This document shows, one piece after another, positions 45,645-57,170 of a DNA stretch of 64,000 nucleotides; the stretch's first letter is position 1, and each line of letters opens with the position of its first letter. Source of the stretch: Ascochyta rabiei (lineage: Eukaryota; Ascomycota; Dothideomycetes; Pleosporales; Didymellaceae); NCBI RefSeq assembly GCF_004011695.2, contig NC_082407.1, positions 1,922,001 through 1,986,000 on the forward strand, given 5' to 3'. The position numbers were made by a program, and so were the translations under genes. The notes under the pieces were generated by a model, which saw only the letters and a program-made list of their open reading frames with translations, ran no database searches and was not told the origin of the DNA.

Positions 45645-46952
45645 GGCTGAGTACAACTGTTTCTATTGGCAACACACATGTTGTCTTGTTTGCACAGATC
45701 TTGGACAAACGTGGGCATAGACGAGGTGTGCATGGTATCGGGCTGAAGAATCGTCGGCGGATCTAGCCGCTCGTTTTGAAAGTCCATACGTCTAGACATG
45801 ACGCTATCAGTCCGCATTTATGAGATTGGGTACGGTAGCACGCGAAAACTTTGTCCGGTGAGCACGGTATGGAATCTCTGGGAATTTTGGATCTAACGGC
45901 AATTTGTTGTTCGGGTGTTGGTTGAGAGTTTCTCTGGCGATACCCTTGCTTGTACCTCTGCAAATCATAGCAAACTTTCATTGGCAATGCTTTCCCAGCA
46001 TGGATCGTGCATGTCCTTCAGCTCTTTTGCCGTCACACAACGCATGCTCGCAATGGTACACAGAGAATGTGGCATCGTCTGTGCGAGTGCTACATGTGCA
46101 ACGTCCGGCTGATTTGCTGATCCAGTGAGGTGGACACGAGCTTTGCCAGAGGCATGCCTTCAGAAACACATGGATGACGGCAACCTCGTCAGGGAAGGGC
46201 TCAGCGTTGGACCGCAATGATGACCGTCCAACTGGACATTCACACCCGTGACGCCAGCCCGTGAGCCGGGAACCTTAGGCAGCTAATGCGGTGTGTTGCA
46301 GACCAGCGACGCTAAGGCTACGGGCCCGCCAGGCGTCCCTGAGTGGCCGCGCTGGCCTGAAACAGCGGACGGAGAGAGTGGAGAGAGCGGGGAGTTGCCT
46401 GCGTGTGTGACCACAATGCGCAGGGTTATCGGAGGGGCATGGGGCATGCTGCTGTGGTGTTGTTGCTGCTGCCGCCCGTGCTGTAGTTCATGGCGGCTCT
46501 CAAACCGACCAGCGCTCTGTTTTTAGGCTCTTCCAGGGTGTACCCTGACCCGTTGATCGATTCTCGAGAAGCGTGACCGGCCGTCTGATTGACTCTCGGA
46601 CCCTGCTAAGGTTGAGTAGCCCATATGGCGGCGCGTTAGCCCGACTCGCATGTACGAACATATGCAGCCGCCCCAACTGCGTATGTCGGTTGTATGCTGC
46701 TAATAAGCCCTCACATTGTTTCTGATCCATTCCAGCTCCGTCTCGCCGTCTTGTTGCTTCTTCAACCCTTCAGTCCCTCGCCTGACCATCATCGCCGCGA
46801 TTGGGCAATCCCTCTAGGACGATCATCCCACAAGCACTTGCACTTGCAAACATCCACGCTGAGGTCAACACACTTCGGCCAGGGTGTGACCCCTTCGCAG
46901 AGCACCCACATGTACCTGTATCTGGCCCTCACGCCATATCGCAACCGACGCC
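45645..46952. other. Intergenic region ELMO-unknown Ser-rich gene
   Basis: 1.3 kb with no supported gene. The right 250 bp may be the 5' leader of the next gene. No repeats or RNA genes are seen. Confidence 0.45.
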
Positions 46953-48567
46953 ATGGGAAGGAAAGCGAAGGCAATTCTCCCGCCGCTACAGCAGGTTGAC
47001 TACGACGCGCTTCCGCATTCAGTCCAGTATGTGCGCCCCAGCTTTTTCTGATTTGCCAGACGTGTGATAAGGCGCGTTGTCGCCTGCATGAGCACCGTCT
47101 TGCACCCCACACGTACCTTGCAGTAGCCGGCTAGAGAGCTGACCCATGTGCTCCAGGAGAAAGTACTTTTCATCCTTGGAACGACTGCAAATACAGCAGC
47201 AGACCGGCGATGATCAGACAAGTGAGCCATCCTCTGGTTCTCCTTCTCATGCCGCTTCGAAAGCACCGTTTCGACGCCTAAATTCTAGACGTCGAGCACA
47301 CACTACGGGAAGCTCACGGCAGGACCACGAGATATCCCAAGCCGAAGCTGCTTTCTTTTTGTCTTTACCTGATAAAGTGCGGAAGCAGCAGTTTTCCCGC
47401 GAGGAGCAGGTCATCCTTCTCGCCAAATGTGACCAGGCGCTCCTTCCTCCCGACCACGATCCAGACCCGGAAGAGGTAGCCAGACAGCGCTTTCACGACT
47501 TTCACTTCGACTTCTCAACAAACAACCTTGACCAGCCCTCGAAACGTGGCTCACCACGAGGGCGCCGTTCCTCAGTCTCTGCATATAGCCCGAGCCAGCC
47601 TTCATTCGGCTTCTCACTCAGGTCCAAGAAAGAGCAGGACACACAGAGCAGTTTGTTTTTCCTAGACGCCATGGACTCACCCTCAAGCAGGAAAATGCGC
47701 CCATTGAGTTTCAGACGCACGATGTCGCTGAGTGGCCCACCTAGTTGCCATTCAACTTGTTCTGCTGTAGCCGGGCCAGGGTCTCCTCTATTCATCTTCC
47801 CTGCAGAATATCGACCCCGGCATCAGCGAGCGCACTCGTCAGCCATACCAGGGCGACGGTCTTCATACACATCACCCACACCTATCTTTGACGCAGAAGC
47901 CACGCATTATCAGGACCCAGAGACAAGAAAGAAGCTGCGCATGTACCTTGCATCACCACAGAAGTTCGACGAAGCTATCGAATTCGGTTTCCCATCTACT
48001 GCCGAACAGGAAGATGTCGTACCTCACTATCAACTCCCCCCAGTGACTAAACATTCTCGCAAGTTCAGTCGAGACATGCACACTTTCCTCAGGGACGGCA
48101 AACTGTCCTTCTTTGAAGACAAGAACAGCGAAAATCAAGGCCTCGAGTCCGACGGTGACTCCGTTGTTGAGTTGGAGTCTCCACGGACACCGTCAAGCAC
48201 AGGCTTGTCTTTCCGTCTCCATGCCCGCCAGATGTCTTCAATAGACTCCAATGGCCTAGCTTCTTCACAGCCAAGCCCTGGGTATCTGCAGCGCGAGATG
48301 ACCCTTCGCATGACTCTCACTCGGCCCGACCTTCGAGCGGACGAGGATGCGCTCTATGGCTGGCAAAATCAGATCCAGCATCAGCACCAGAAGAGCACAG
48401 CAGCCGCCACCGTCCAGGATGATCCACTAGCCCTAGAAGAGCTTGTTTTGTCTGATGATCAGACCGGTACCAAGGGGCCATTCTACGTCAAGCCGAAGCC
48501 AAGAGGCAGCCTCGTTACGCGCCTCTTGAAGCGTGCAAGCCTCAAAGGACGATCTTACACCACCTAA
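46953..48567 (+). CDS. Hypothetical Ser-rich fungal protein
   Basis: Function unknown. Two exons are modelled: 46953-47026 and 47157-48567 with a 130-bp intron (donor GTATGT, acceptor CTCCAG preceded by CTGAC), giving 494 residues. The small first exon is preferred over an ATG at 47146 because it has a good start context (GCCATGG), closes in phase, and yields DALPHSVQRKYFSSLERLQI, a pattern I recall from fungal proteins of unknown function. A second conserved-looking block is ISQAEAAFFLSLPDKVRKQQ followed by FSREEQVILLAKCDQALLPP (about 75-115). The rest is Ser/Pro/Arg-rich and likely disordered, with many possible phosphosites (SPRGRRSSVSAYSPS). The C-terminus is basic (LLKRASLKGRSY). Confidence 0.78.
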
Positions 48568-49631
48568 CCAACAGAAGACGAATTTTCTTTGTACCTTTTA
48601 TCTCATGAGACATGTCATCCTATCTTCAAGCGACCGTACTGTTGCATGTTAGCGGGCGTTTTGCTTCAAGCCACTCATGGCTATGTTCGATGACGATATG
48701 CATGAACGAGGCGTTTACATTTTCAGTTCAATTATGTCCACTCGACTAAAGACGGTTTCTCGGCTAGCAAGAGAAAATGCTTCTGGCGAATGAAAAGTTC
48801 AGAGCGTCCCTCGAGGCGCTCGATTAGATTGAAGTCGTCGTTTTACTACTTTATTCTCCGATCCAATGACTGCAAATTAGTGCATGTGAGGCCCAGACTA
48901 CCGCATTTGCGGCCGGCAGGTACGGCGTACCGAACTATTGCTCCAACAGCATTGTCCAGGATATCCATGTCCGTGGATGGTCGTACTTCAGTCAAAACTC
49001 TGTCTACTCGGCAAACCCACCATTTCGTCGGCTCACTAATTTCTCTCCCTAGTCCTACGATGGCCGTCATACTAAATTGCAGGAACATAACGGTAACGTG
49101 TAGCACCCAGAGCATCTATTGCAACTACCATGACCCAAGGATGGTAACTACTTGAATCGATCTCTGCCCTACACCGCCGATCTGGCAGTGGCTAGCGGTA
49201 GCATGCCATTTCCTGTTCCAGATAAGCGATAATGTCTACGTGCTACTGTTAGAATATCACACATTCCATTAAGGGCACACTTTGGCGTTATCACAGAGAT
49301 GCCACACGCAGGGCACCACAACCCGGCTGCCGTGCTATAGCGTGCACAACAAACAGTGCCAATAACAAATGAGAAGACTCGCACCCGTGGCGCCAAACAA
49401 GAGTCTGACAAGCTCAACTGCCGTGGCCAACAATGTCAGCTATAATCCAGCTGCTATGCCTTTGCTCATCTGGCCGGATCTGCAGTGCGACAGTAAGCAT
49501 CTCCATATCCACCTGGACTTCGTTCACGCAAGGCGGCTGGTTACATGGCAGCCTTAGCCGCCCTGAAACGGTAGCCGTCCAGGACGTCCTGAGACATTGA
49601 CCGGACTCCTCTAGCCTATCTACGTCTTCAC
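48568..49631. other. Intergenic region
   Basis: About 1 kb with no supported coding sequence. Open frames on both strands near 48790-49155 mirror each other and show no family resemblance. Confidence 0.4.
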
Positions 49632-49901
49632 ATGAGCGCCCCTGGCCTTACAACGACATATGCCATGTCAGCGCGACCTGGGCCCCCGCGTGATCGCCCG
49701 GCTCCACAGCGCCATGCCGAGCAATCGCGAGTCGGTTTGCATCGGACGTCTTCTCTCGACAAGATTGGAATGTTCGAGCTGGATGACGCGCTTGCCGCTG
49801 TGGAGACGTGGCAGTGGGACGAACGGGATCGCGAAGTACAGTTTCACCAGGCGCAGATTGCGCTCGATGCTTGGGTCCGGGCGCGTGGTGTGCCGGAGTA
49901 G
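49632..49901 (+). CDS. Possible small protein of 89 residues
   Basis: An open frame from an ATG encodes a short hydrophilic protein with a plausible helical second half: RTSSLDKIGMFELDDALAAV followed by ETWQWDERDREVQFHQAQIA. The amino-acid composition is more protein-like than the surrounding frames, but I recognise no family. It could be a small gene, the last exon of a longer one, or chance. Confidence 0.3.
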   Translation: MSAPGLTTTYAMSARPGPPRDRPAPQRHAEQSRVGLHRTSSLDKIGMFELDDALAAVETWQWDERDREVQFHQAQIALDAWVRARGVPE

Positions 49902-50646
49902 TCTATAGCAACTACATGTTATACACTGTGCCGCGTCTGCTGTCTTGAGCGGAGGGCATTGGTGGTGTATGGCAGCTCGTTGTGCGGTTTTTGTTTCTTT
50001 TCAGTGCAGTCTCAAAGTCTGCCCAGGGCGCGATGTAAACACCAATGTACTCTGAACACACCGGGTTCCGACCGGAACGTCGAGACGCACGATCTTGATG
50101 CGTAATGGAAGAGGGTCTTTTGCGTGGATCTGACGTGGTCGAGCTGTGTGTGAGATGCCTTGCATGAAATACAGCTCGTGCGTCTCCACAACCTCAGTGG
50201 ATCTAGACGACATGCAAGGCGATAGAAGCGTGGTGTGACGATAAAGCCCTGAATCGTTATCACCGGAGCCTTTCTCTAACTCTACTCGATTCGTTACGTG
50301 AGAAAATGGTGAGAGCGCTACATGGTTGGGAGTGCTTGTTTGCACCACAAGTGTCCTTAGGTGATCCTTGTGGCGATGAAATGTCACTCTTGTGCTGCGT
50401 AATGCCGTGCGGTGGAACAAAGGCTGTTTTGTTAGGCTGGCCTGCAGGTATCGTGGTCTTGCTTGTGCGTTGGTCTGGATCAATAAGGGCATCTGCAAGG
50501 TCAGCTCGCATACATTCTGCCACTCGTCAATCCTGATGCACGATAATCAGCGCGTCCTTCGCTTCGGTAACTTTTTCATTACTCATAGTGCCTTGCTTTG
50601 GCTGGCATTTTCGTTCATACATGACTTTCTACTTGGCGATAAGCCT
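49902..50646. other. Convergent region next to CCT4
   Basis: 745 bp, including the probable 3' untranslated region of CCT4 on the right. No other gene is supported. Confidence 0.4.
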
Positions 50647-52452
50647 CTACCTCGACAGAGCGATGTCGTCGATTCGCAGAATCATCTTGACTGTCTCCGC
50701 CGCCAGCTCGATCGCGCTTGTGCTGACGAGGAGTGGCTGGAGAACGTTCTCTTCCGCAATGTCATTCTTCACACCTCCGCTCTTGATGCTGATACCAGCG
50801 TTCTTCTGCTCCTGTGCGTGTCTATGCCTCAGCTCTGTGACCACCTTGATGCTGTTCAGACCGGCGTTCTCAGCCAGTGTTGTGGGGATGACCTCCATGG
50901 CATCTGCGAAAGCTTTCCAGCAGATGGCCTCTGTGCCAGATAGCTCACGAGCGCGGAGGGAAAGCTGGTGTGCAATCTCGATTTCTGGAGCACCACCACC
51001 GGCAAGAAGAGCCTTCTTCTTGACCAACGAACGGATAGCGCAGTGGGCATCGTGCAGCGAGCGCTCGGTTTCGTCCAGAATGAGTGAGTTGGCTCCACGA
51101 CAGACAATGGAAACGGTCGATACTACCGACTTAACACCAGAGACCTTGACGTAGCGTGCGCCTGATGCCTGAACTTCCTCGATCAGGTCTGCCGAACCAA
51201 GCTTGTCCTCTGTGAACGAGTCAACGTCTGCAATCGGTTTGCAACCAGTGCTCTTGCAGATGAACTCGATCTCGTCGCGCTCGATGTCCTTGATGACCAT
51301 GATCTTGAGCTTCGACAGGAAGTGCAGGCTGAGATCGTTGACAGCGTCGCGCAGAATTGACTTCTGGATGAAGAGAACGTTGCACTTCGCCTTCTGGATT
51401 TTCTTGACCATGTTGAGCAGGTAGGTTCGCTCCTCCTTGAGGATCTTGTCCATTTGCCTGTAGTCGTTTACAACAATCTGGTTCTCCATGTCCGGCTTGG
51501 GAGGGCTCAGCTGGAACTGGATGAGACCTATCCGTGCCTTCTCCTTGATTGTGGGCCCACCGGCGCTCTTTACCACGGGCTGATTGAGGACCAACCCGTC
51601 GATCATCTCGCTGTCTTCGATGGTGCCACCCTGCTTCTTGATCATCCTGATGTTCTTCAAGTCGACGTTGTCTGCAGTCTTGGGGTCAATGATCTTCAGG
51701 ACCGAGTCGACGGCCATGATTGGCAACTTTGGCTCCTGTGCGACGATCTTGGACGAGAGCGCAGTGGTAGCTGTCTTGAGCAGAGTCGGCCTATCGGTCA
51801 GGGAGATGGGGATGGACATGTCTGTCAAGATCTCTATCGCCTCTCGTGCTGCGCGCTGGAAAGCCTCTGAGATGACGGTCGGGTGGATGCCCTTGGACAG
51901 CAGACGCTCGGCGGCGCCTAGCAGACTTCCAGCGATGACGATGACTGAGGTTGTACCGTCTCCAGCTTCGATATCTTGGGCGTGTGCGAGGTCGACGAGC
52001 ATCTTTGCGGAGGGGTGCAGAACGCTCATCTGGCTGAGCATCGTGGCTCCATCGTTGGTGATGATGGTTTCGCCCTTGCCAGTTTGAATCTGTGGCTAAT
52101 CAGCCGTGTTGTACTGCTAGATATATGCTATGCTCCATACCATCTTGTCCATACCCTTTGGCCCCAAGGACTACGCCAGTGTCAGTATTCGATTACTCCC
52201 CCGCACTTGGTAGTGGGACATACAGTTCGGATCGCATCTGCCACAGCTGCATGGAATCGTCAGTAGGAGCTTCTCTCGAGTTTCCCAAGCGTTGTCGTAC
52301 CTCGTGCAGCAATGATGTTGGCGCTGCGAACAGCTCTGGGCTTCTCCTTGTCCTGCAGGCTACATCAGTCACTGTTTGCAAAGCTCCAGACAGGGACTTC
52401 GAACCTTGAAGGCAGCATTTCCGCTGCCACCGTTTGCTACTTGTGCGGCCAT
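50647..52452 (-). CDS. CCT4: Chaperonin TCP-1/CCT subunit delta
   Basis: A subunit of the cytosolic CCT/TRiC ring that folds actin, tubulin and WD-repeat proteins using ATP. Five exons on the minus strand: 52405-52452, 52301-52352, 52224-52246 (23 nt), 52141-52170 (30 nt) and 50647-52089; all junctions are in phase, giving 531 residues. The spliced start reads [69 protein letters not shown], the family's N-terminal order. Group II chaperonin signatures are present: [26 protein letters not shown] (Asp of the ATPase site), and the C-terminal [17 protein letters not shown] and IRIDDI-like end ([12 protein letters not shown]). The two very short exons are notable. It is divergent from RPT1. Confidence 0.96.
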
Positions 52453-52760
52453 CTTGTGTTGTATGCGGTAAACAAAGACAAAAGAGGGGTATCGTGGGGT
52501 GAAGGCGCGTTGTGCTGTCTGCCCAATGTTCGAATAATTTCCACGCGCCGCAAACCCGCCAAGCCAAGCCCGTCCCCCCGTCCCCGACCGCCGAGCTGCC
52601 GTCACCGATTACAGAACACCACGCCCGCCATCCACAACAACGCCGCCAGCAACGCTTCCTCACACCCTTTGTCTGCACATCTACGCCAAGCCTTCCTTTC
52701 CAGCCTCTCCAGGTTGCCACCAACACCGCCGGCGTCACCTGTCCACCCTCAACCGCAACC
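52453..52760. promoter_or_regulatory. Shared promoter interval between CCT4 and RPT1
   Basis: 308 bp separate the start codons of two divergent proteostasis genes. The RPT1-proximal half is strongly C/A-rich (around 52550-52760), typical of a fungal 5' leader. In yeast, proteasome genes share an Rpn4 element; I did not find a clear match to GGTGGCAAA by eye. Confidence 0.55.
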
Positions 52761-54182
52761 ATGCCCAGCGCCACGGGCTCAAGCTGGGAGAAGTACCAGA
52801 AGAACTTCGCCGACGACGAGGTCGAGGAGAAGAAGATCACACCCCTGACCGATGAGTACGTGTTTTGGTCCCTCAGCAGGAGAAGCTAGCAGCTGACACG
52901 CCACAGGGATATTCAGGTGTTGAAGACGTATGGCGCGGCTCCCTATGGCGCGGAGCTCAGGAAGCTTGAGAAGGAGATCAAAGACAAGCAGCAGACAATA
53001 AACGAGAAGATTGGCGTCAAGGTACTTACACCGGCAGAAGCATCACATGGCACAGCAGCTCACGCAGCGTAGGAATCAGACACCGGACTAGCACCACCAC
53101 ATCTCTGGGATATCGCCGCCGACCGGCAACGAATGCAAGAAGAGCAGCCCCTGCAGGTCGCCCGTTGCACCAAGATAATACAAGACGACAAAGACGCGGA
53201 GAAGAGCAAATATGTCATCAACGTCAAGCAGATCGCCAAGTTTGTCGTCAATCTCGGAGAGCGCGTCTCACCCACAGATATCGAGGAGGGCATGCGAGTC
53301 GGTGTTGACCGCAACAAGTACCAGATTCTGCTTCCTCTACCACCCAAGATCGACCCCTCGGTCACGATGATGACGGTCGAAGACAAGCCCGATGTCACGT
53401 ATGGAGACGTGGGAGGCTGCAAGGAGCAGATTGAGAAGCTGCGGGAAGTCGTCGAGATGCCTCTACTGTCGCCGGAACGCTTCGTCAACCTTGGTATTGA
53501 CCCGCCGAAGGGTGCTCTGCTCTACGGTCCTCCCGGTACCGGAAAGACGCTCTGTGCGCGAGCCGTTGCCAACCGCACAGACGCCACCTTCATTCGTGTT
53601 ATCGGTTCAGAGCTGGTCCAGAAGTACGTTGGTGAGGGAGCCCGTATGGTTCGAGAGCTATTTGAGATGGCACGGACAAAGAAGGCGTGCATCATCTTCT
53701 TTGACGAAATTGATGCCGTAGGTGGAGCACGTTTCGACGACGGCGCGGGAGGCGACAACGAAGTGCAGCGTACTATGCTGGAGCTCATCACACAACTCGA
53801 TGGGTTCGATGCTCGCGGAAACATCAAGGTCATGTTCGCCACAAACAGGCCCTCCACACTCGACCCCGCGCTCATGCGTCCCGGACGTATCGACCGAAAG
53901 ATTGAGTTCTCCCTACCCGACATGGAGGGCCGCGCCAACATCCTCCGCATCCACGCGAAGAGCATGAGCGTCGAGCGCGACATCCGTTGGGAGCTCATCT
54001 CACGTCTGTGCCCGAACAGCACAGGTGCCGAGTTGAGGAGTGTAGCGACCGAGGCCGGTATGTTCGCCGTGAGACAGCGCCGCAAAGTCGCGACGGAAAA
54101 GGACTTTCTCGCCGCTGTGGACAAGGTGATTAAAGCCAACATGAAGTTCAACAGCACTGCAGTGTACGCTCAGTACAATTAA
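52761..54182 (+). CDS. RPT1: 26S proteasome regulatory ATPase subunit Rpt1
   Basis: One of six AAA+ ATPases in the base of the 19S regulatory particle, which unfold and translocate ubiquitinated proteins. Exons: 52761-52855, 52907-53021 and 53073-54182 (introns of 51 and 51 bp, in phase), giving 439 residues. Visible: N-terminal coiled coil ([20 protein letters not shown]), OB-type domain, then the AAA module with Walker A GPPGTGKT, Walker B IIFFDEID, pore-loop region [10 protein letters not shown], second region of homology [20 protein letters not shown] and sensor 2 [12 protein letters not shown]. The C-terminal segment [20 protein letters not shown] is complete and ends YAQYN. A second copy of that terminal segment lies 160 bp downstream. 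A possible donor GTGAGA at 54069 lies in the exon. It is divergent from CCT4. Confidence 0.96.
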
Positions 54183-54340
54183 GGGGGTGGAGCTCACCCG
54201 GATCGTTCTTCCAATATGTACGTAGAGAGCCGTGGGAGTTGGCAGGTGCGATCTGCTGCTCTCCCCACCTTCTACGCACACCAAGCAACAAATGACCTTT
54301 CTGCATTCTCCTTCCATGTTGCGAGCTTGTGCTTTCCGCG

Positions 54341-54448
54341 TCAAGAAGGAAGGTCGCTACGGAGAAGGACTTCCTGGCCGCGGTAGACAAGGTCAACAAG
54401 GGCAACCTCAAGTTCAACTCCACCACCACGTACATGCAGTACAACTAG
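54341..54448 (+). other. Duplicated RPT1 terminal coding segment (alternative last exon or relic)
   Basis: In frame, this reads [20 protein letters not shown], then [15 protein letters not shown] and a TAG stop. It parallels the end of RPT1 (54072-54182). Over the 31 codons after the RRK stretch, 25 amino acids agree; 11 codons differ silently and 6 by replacement, so both copies look constrained. YMQYN is closer to the Rpt1 terminus I recall from other fungi than the YAQYN of the first copy. A pyrimidine-rich tract (about 54298-54318) precedes an AG at 54324-54325, and the frame is open from 54326. Splicing from GTGAGA at 54069 to 54326 would be in phase and would replace the last 37 residues by 40. 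Otherwise it is a remnant of a partial tandem duplication. Confidence 0.75.
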
Positions 54449-54906
54449 AGATGGTGTATAGATCAGGGACAAGTGGGATACTGCATCACTGCAACGGAGA
54501 GTTTGGGCTCCTGTATGACTAGATATCATGATTGAGCTATAAGACTAGCCATGCATAATGCATCCTTTTGAATTCACCGGACGCCACTGTGTTCCTGCCC
54601 AATCCTTGATTAGTATCTCACCACTGAAGGCCTCCAAAACGCTTAACTCACTCACGTACGTGGATGTATCGAGACTTGGTCATTACACGCAGAGCGTATA
54701 TAGGGCAAAGGTTGGTAGTAGTATGTCTGGCAAAGGAGGACTTGTATCGTTTGTCATGATCTGCATTGCTTTGTTTCAAAAATGGATAAACCGAGGTGCG
54801 CAATCTCTAACATGCAGTGCCAATCAACCATCCAATATACATAGAATACAGGATAAACTCCTCCATCCTCTCCTTCTCAGCCCCTCAACTCAACCGGAAA
54901 ACGCGT
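54449..54906. other. Convergent intergenic region RPT1-SDH1
   Basis: About 460 bp holding the 3' ends of two convergent genes; no additional feature is seen. Confidence 0.45.
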
Positions 54907-57170
54907 TTAGTAGGTACGCTTGAACGGCGGTACAGCCTTGCATTCGTTCTCGTCCAATGTCGTGCCGACGACCTTCCTGTAGCCAAGCTGGGTCTTGCCG
55001 TGGGGCTGCTTCTGCCACGACAGAGTGTGCTTCATCCAGTTCTCGTCGTCACGCTCGGGGAAGTCCTCACGGGCGTGTGCTCCTCTCGACTCCTGGCGGT
55101 TGGCGGCGGATTCGGCGGTCTGGACAGCACAAGTGAGCAGGTTCCTCAACTCAAGGGTCTCGACAAGGTCGGAGTTCCAGATCATGCTGCGGTCCTTGAT
55201 ACCAACATCGGCGAAGCTGGAGTCGACCTCTTGGATCTTCTTGACACCCTCATCGAGTGACTCTTGTGTACGGAAGACAGCGACGTCGGACTGCATGACC
55301 TTCTGCATGGCAAGACGGATCTCGGCAGTCGACTTGGAGCCATCGGCAGTGCGGACCTTGTCGATAACAGAGATGGAGTCGGCACCAGCGTCAGCGGATA
55401 CAGGGTCAGCCTTCTGGCCGGGGCTGAAGTTGTCACGGATAGTGTGCGAAACAGCGCGGCCGAAGACGATGAGATCGAGGAGGGAGTTAGCACCAAGACG
55501 GTTAGCACCGTGGACGGAGACGGAGGCAGCCTCGCCGCAGGCGAATAAGCCGGGGACGACCTGGTCGTTACCCTGGGCATCCTGTGTGATAACCTCACCA
55601 GTGTACTTGGTGGGAATACCACCCATATTGTAGTGGACGGTGGGCAGAACAGGAATGGGCTGCTTGGTAACATCAACACCAGCGAAAATAGCGGCAGTCT
55701 CGGAGATACCGGGCAGACGCTCGTGAAGGACCTCAGGGGGCAGGTGGCTAAGCTGGAGGTAGATGTGGTCCTTGTCAGGTCCAACACCACGGCCCTCACG
55801 AATCTCAAGCGTCATCGAGCGGGAAACGACGTCGCGGGAAGCAAGGTCCTTGGCGGTGGGCGCGTAACGCTCCATGAATCGCTCACCCTCAGAGTTCAGG
55901 AGGTAACCGCCCTCACCACGAGAACCCTCGGTAATTAAGCAACCGGCACCGTAGATACCAGTAGGGTGGAACTGTACAAACTCGAGATCCTGGTTGGGCA
56001 GACCAGCACGGGCAACCATGGCCATACCGTCACCGGTACATGTGTGGGCAGATGTGCAGGAGAAGTAGGCACGTCCGTAACCACCGGTGGCCAAAACGGT
56101 GTTCTTTGCAATGAACCTGTGGATGGTGCCATCTTCCTGGTTGTAGGCAACGACACCCTTGCAGACGCCGTCCTCCATGATTAGATCGGTAGCGAAGTAT
56201 TCGATGAAGTACTTAGTGTTGTGGCGGAGAGACTGTCCGTAAAGGGTGTGGAGAAGAGCGTGACCAGTTCGGTCAGCAGCAGCGCAGCATCGGTAGGCCT
56301 GTCCACCCTTGCCGTACTTCTGGGATTGACCTCCGAAGGCACGCTGGTAGCTAAGAGGCGTTAACGATTTGCAGAGACACGGAACGCGGCAGGGCCATAC
56401 ATCTTGCCATCGTCTGTTCGCGAGAAGGGGCAGCCGTAGTTCTCGAGCTCAATGACGGACTGGGGCGCCTCTCTTGTCATGTAGTGAATGGCGTCCTGGT
56501 CACCAAGCCAATCCGAACCCTTGACAGTGTCGTACATATGCCACCTCCAATCGTCCTCGTGCATGCTATAGGCGTTGTCAGTCCTGTCCGTGTGCTACGA
56601 ACGCATCCTAGGGGAGTTTACATACTTTCCGAGCGCGGCGTTGATACCACCCTGAGCGGCTACAGTGTGCGAACGGGTAGGGAACAGCTTGGAGATACAG
56701 GCAGTGTTAAAGCCAGCCTCGGCGAGACCAAAGGCCGCTCGCAGACCGGCTCCTCCAGCGCCGACAACGATGGCATCATACTCGTGGTCGATGACAGGGT
56801 ACTTGCTGGAGATGAATCCCGACGCCTCCTTTGCCCTCAGGTTCTCGGTAGCAAAGATACGGGCAGCGGGCCGTGTCGACGAGAAAGCGCGCGACGGTGT
56901 GCGGATGCTCTTCGAGAGCTGTGCCGGTGTCGGTTAGCCATTGCCCAGTGTGCATACGCAAGAAAAAGCCACTGCATTCATGCATCGCTCCTAGAGACGC
57001 CTCGGCGTCCTTGTCGACATTGTGCCCGAGTACTGTGGGAATGTGGCACACGCCTCAGGGCGAAGGATGCCGTGTGCATGGGAGCTTGAGGGCGGTGGGC
57101 GGCGCATAAAGCTTCAGACGGGACTCACCTGGCTGGCAAACTGCGTGCGACGCATCCTGGCGAAGCTCAT
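54907..57170 (-). CDS. SDH1: Succinate dehydrogenase flavoprotein subunit, mitochondrial
   Basis: Oxidises succinate to fumarate in respiratory complex II at the mitochondrial inner membrane. Four exons: 57129-57170, 56626-56918, 56401-56565 and 54907-56350 (introns of 210, 60 and 50 bp, all in phase), giving 647 residues. The first exon encodes [14 protein letters not shown] and the second continues [20 protein letters not shown], a typical Arg/Ser-rich mitochondrial targeting sequence. Then [16 protein letters not shown] (FAD dinucleotide fold), SHTVAAQGG with the His that binds FAD covalently, [45 protein letters not shown] active-site region, and [20 protein letters not shown]. The C-terminus [17 protein letters not shown] is the family's conserved end. 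All blocks are intact. Confidence 0.97.
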
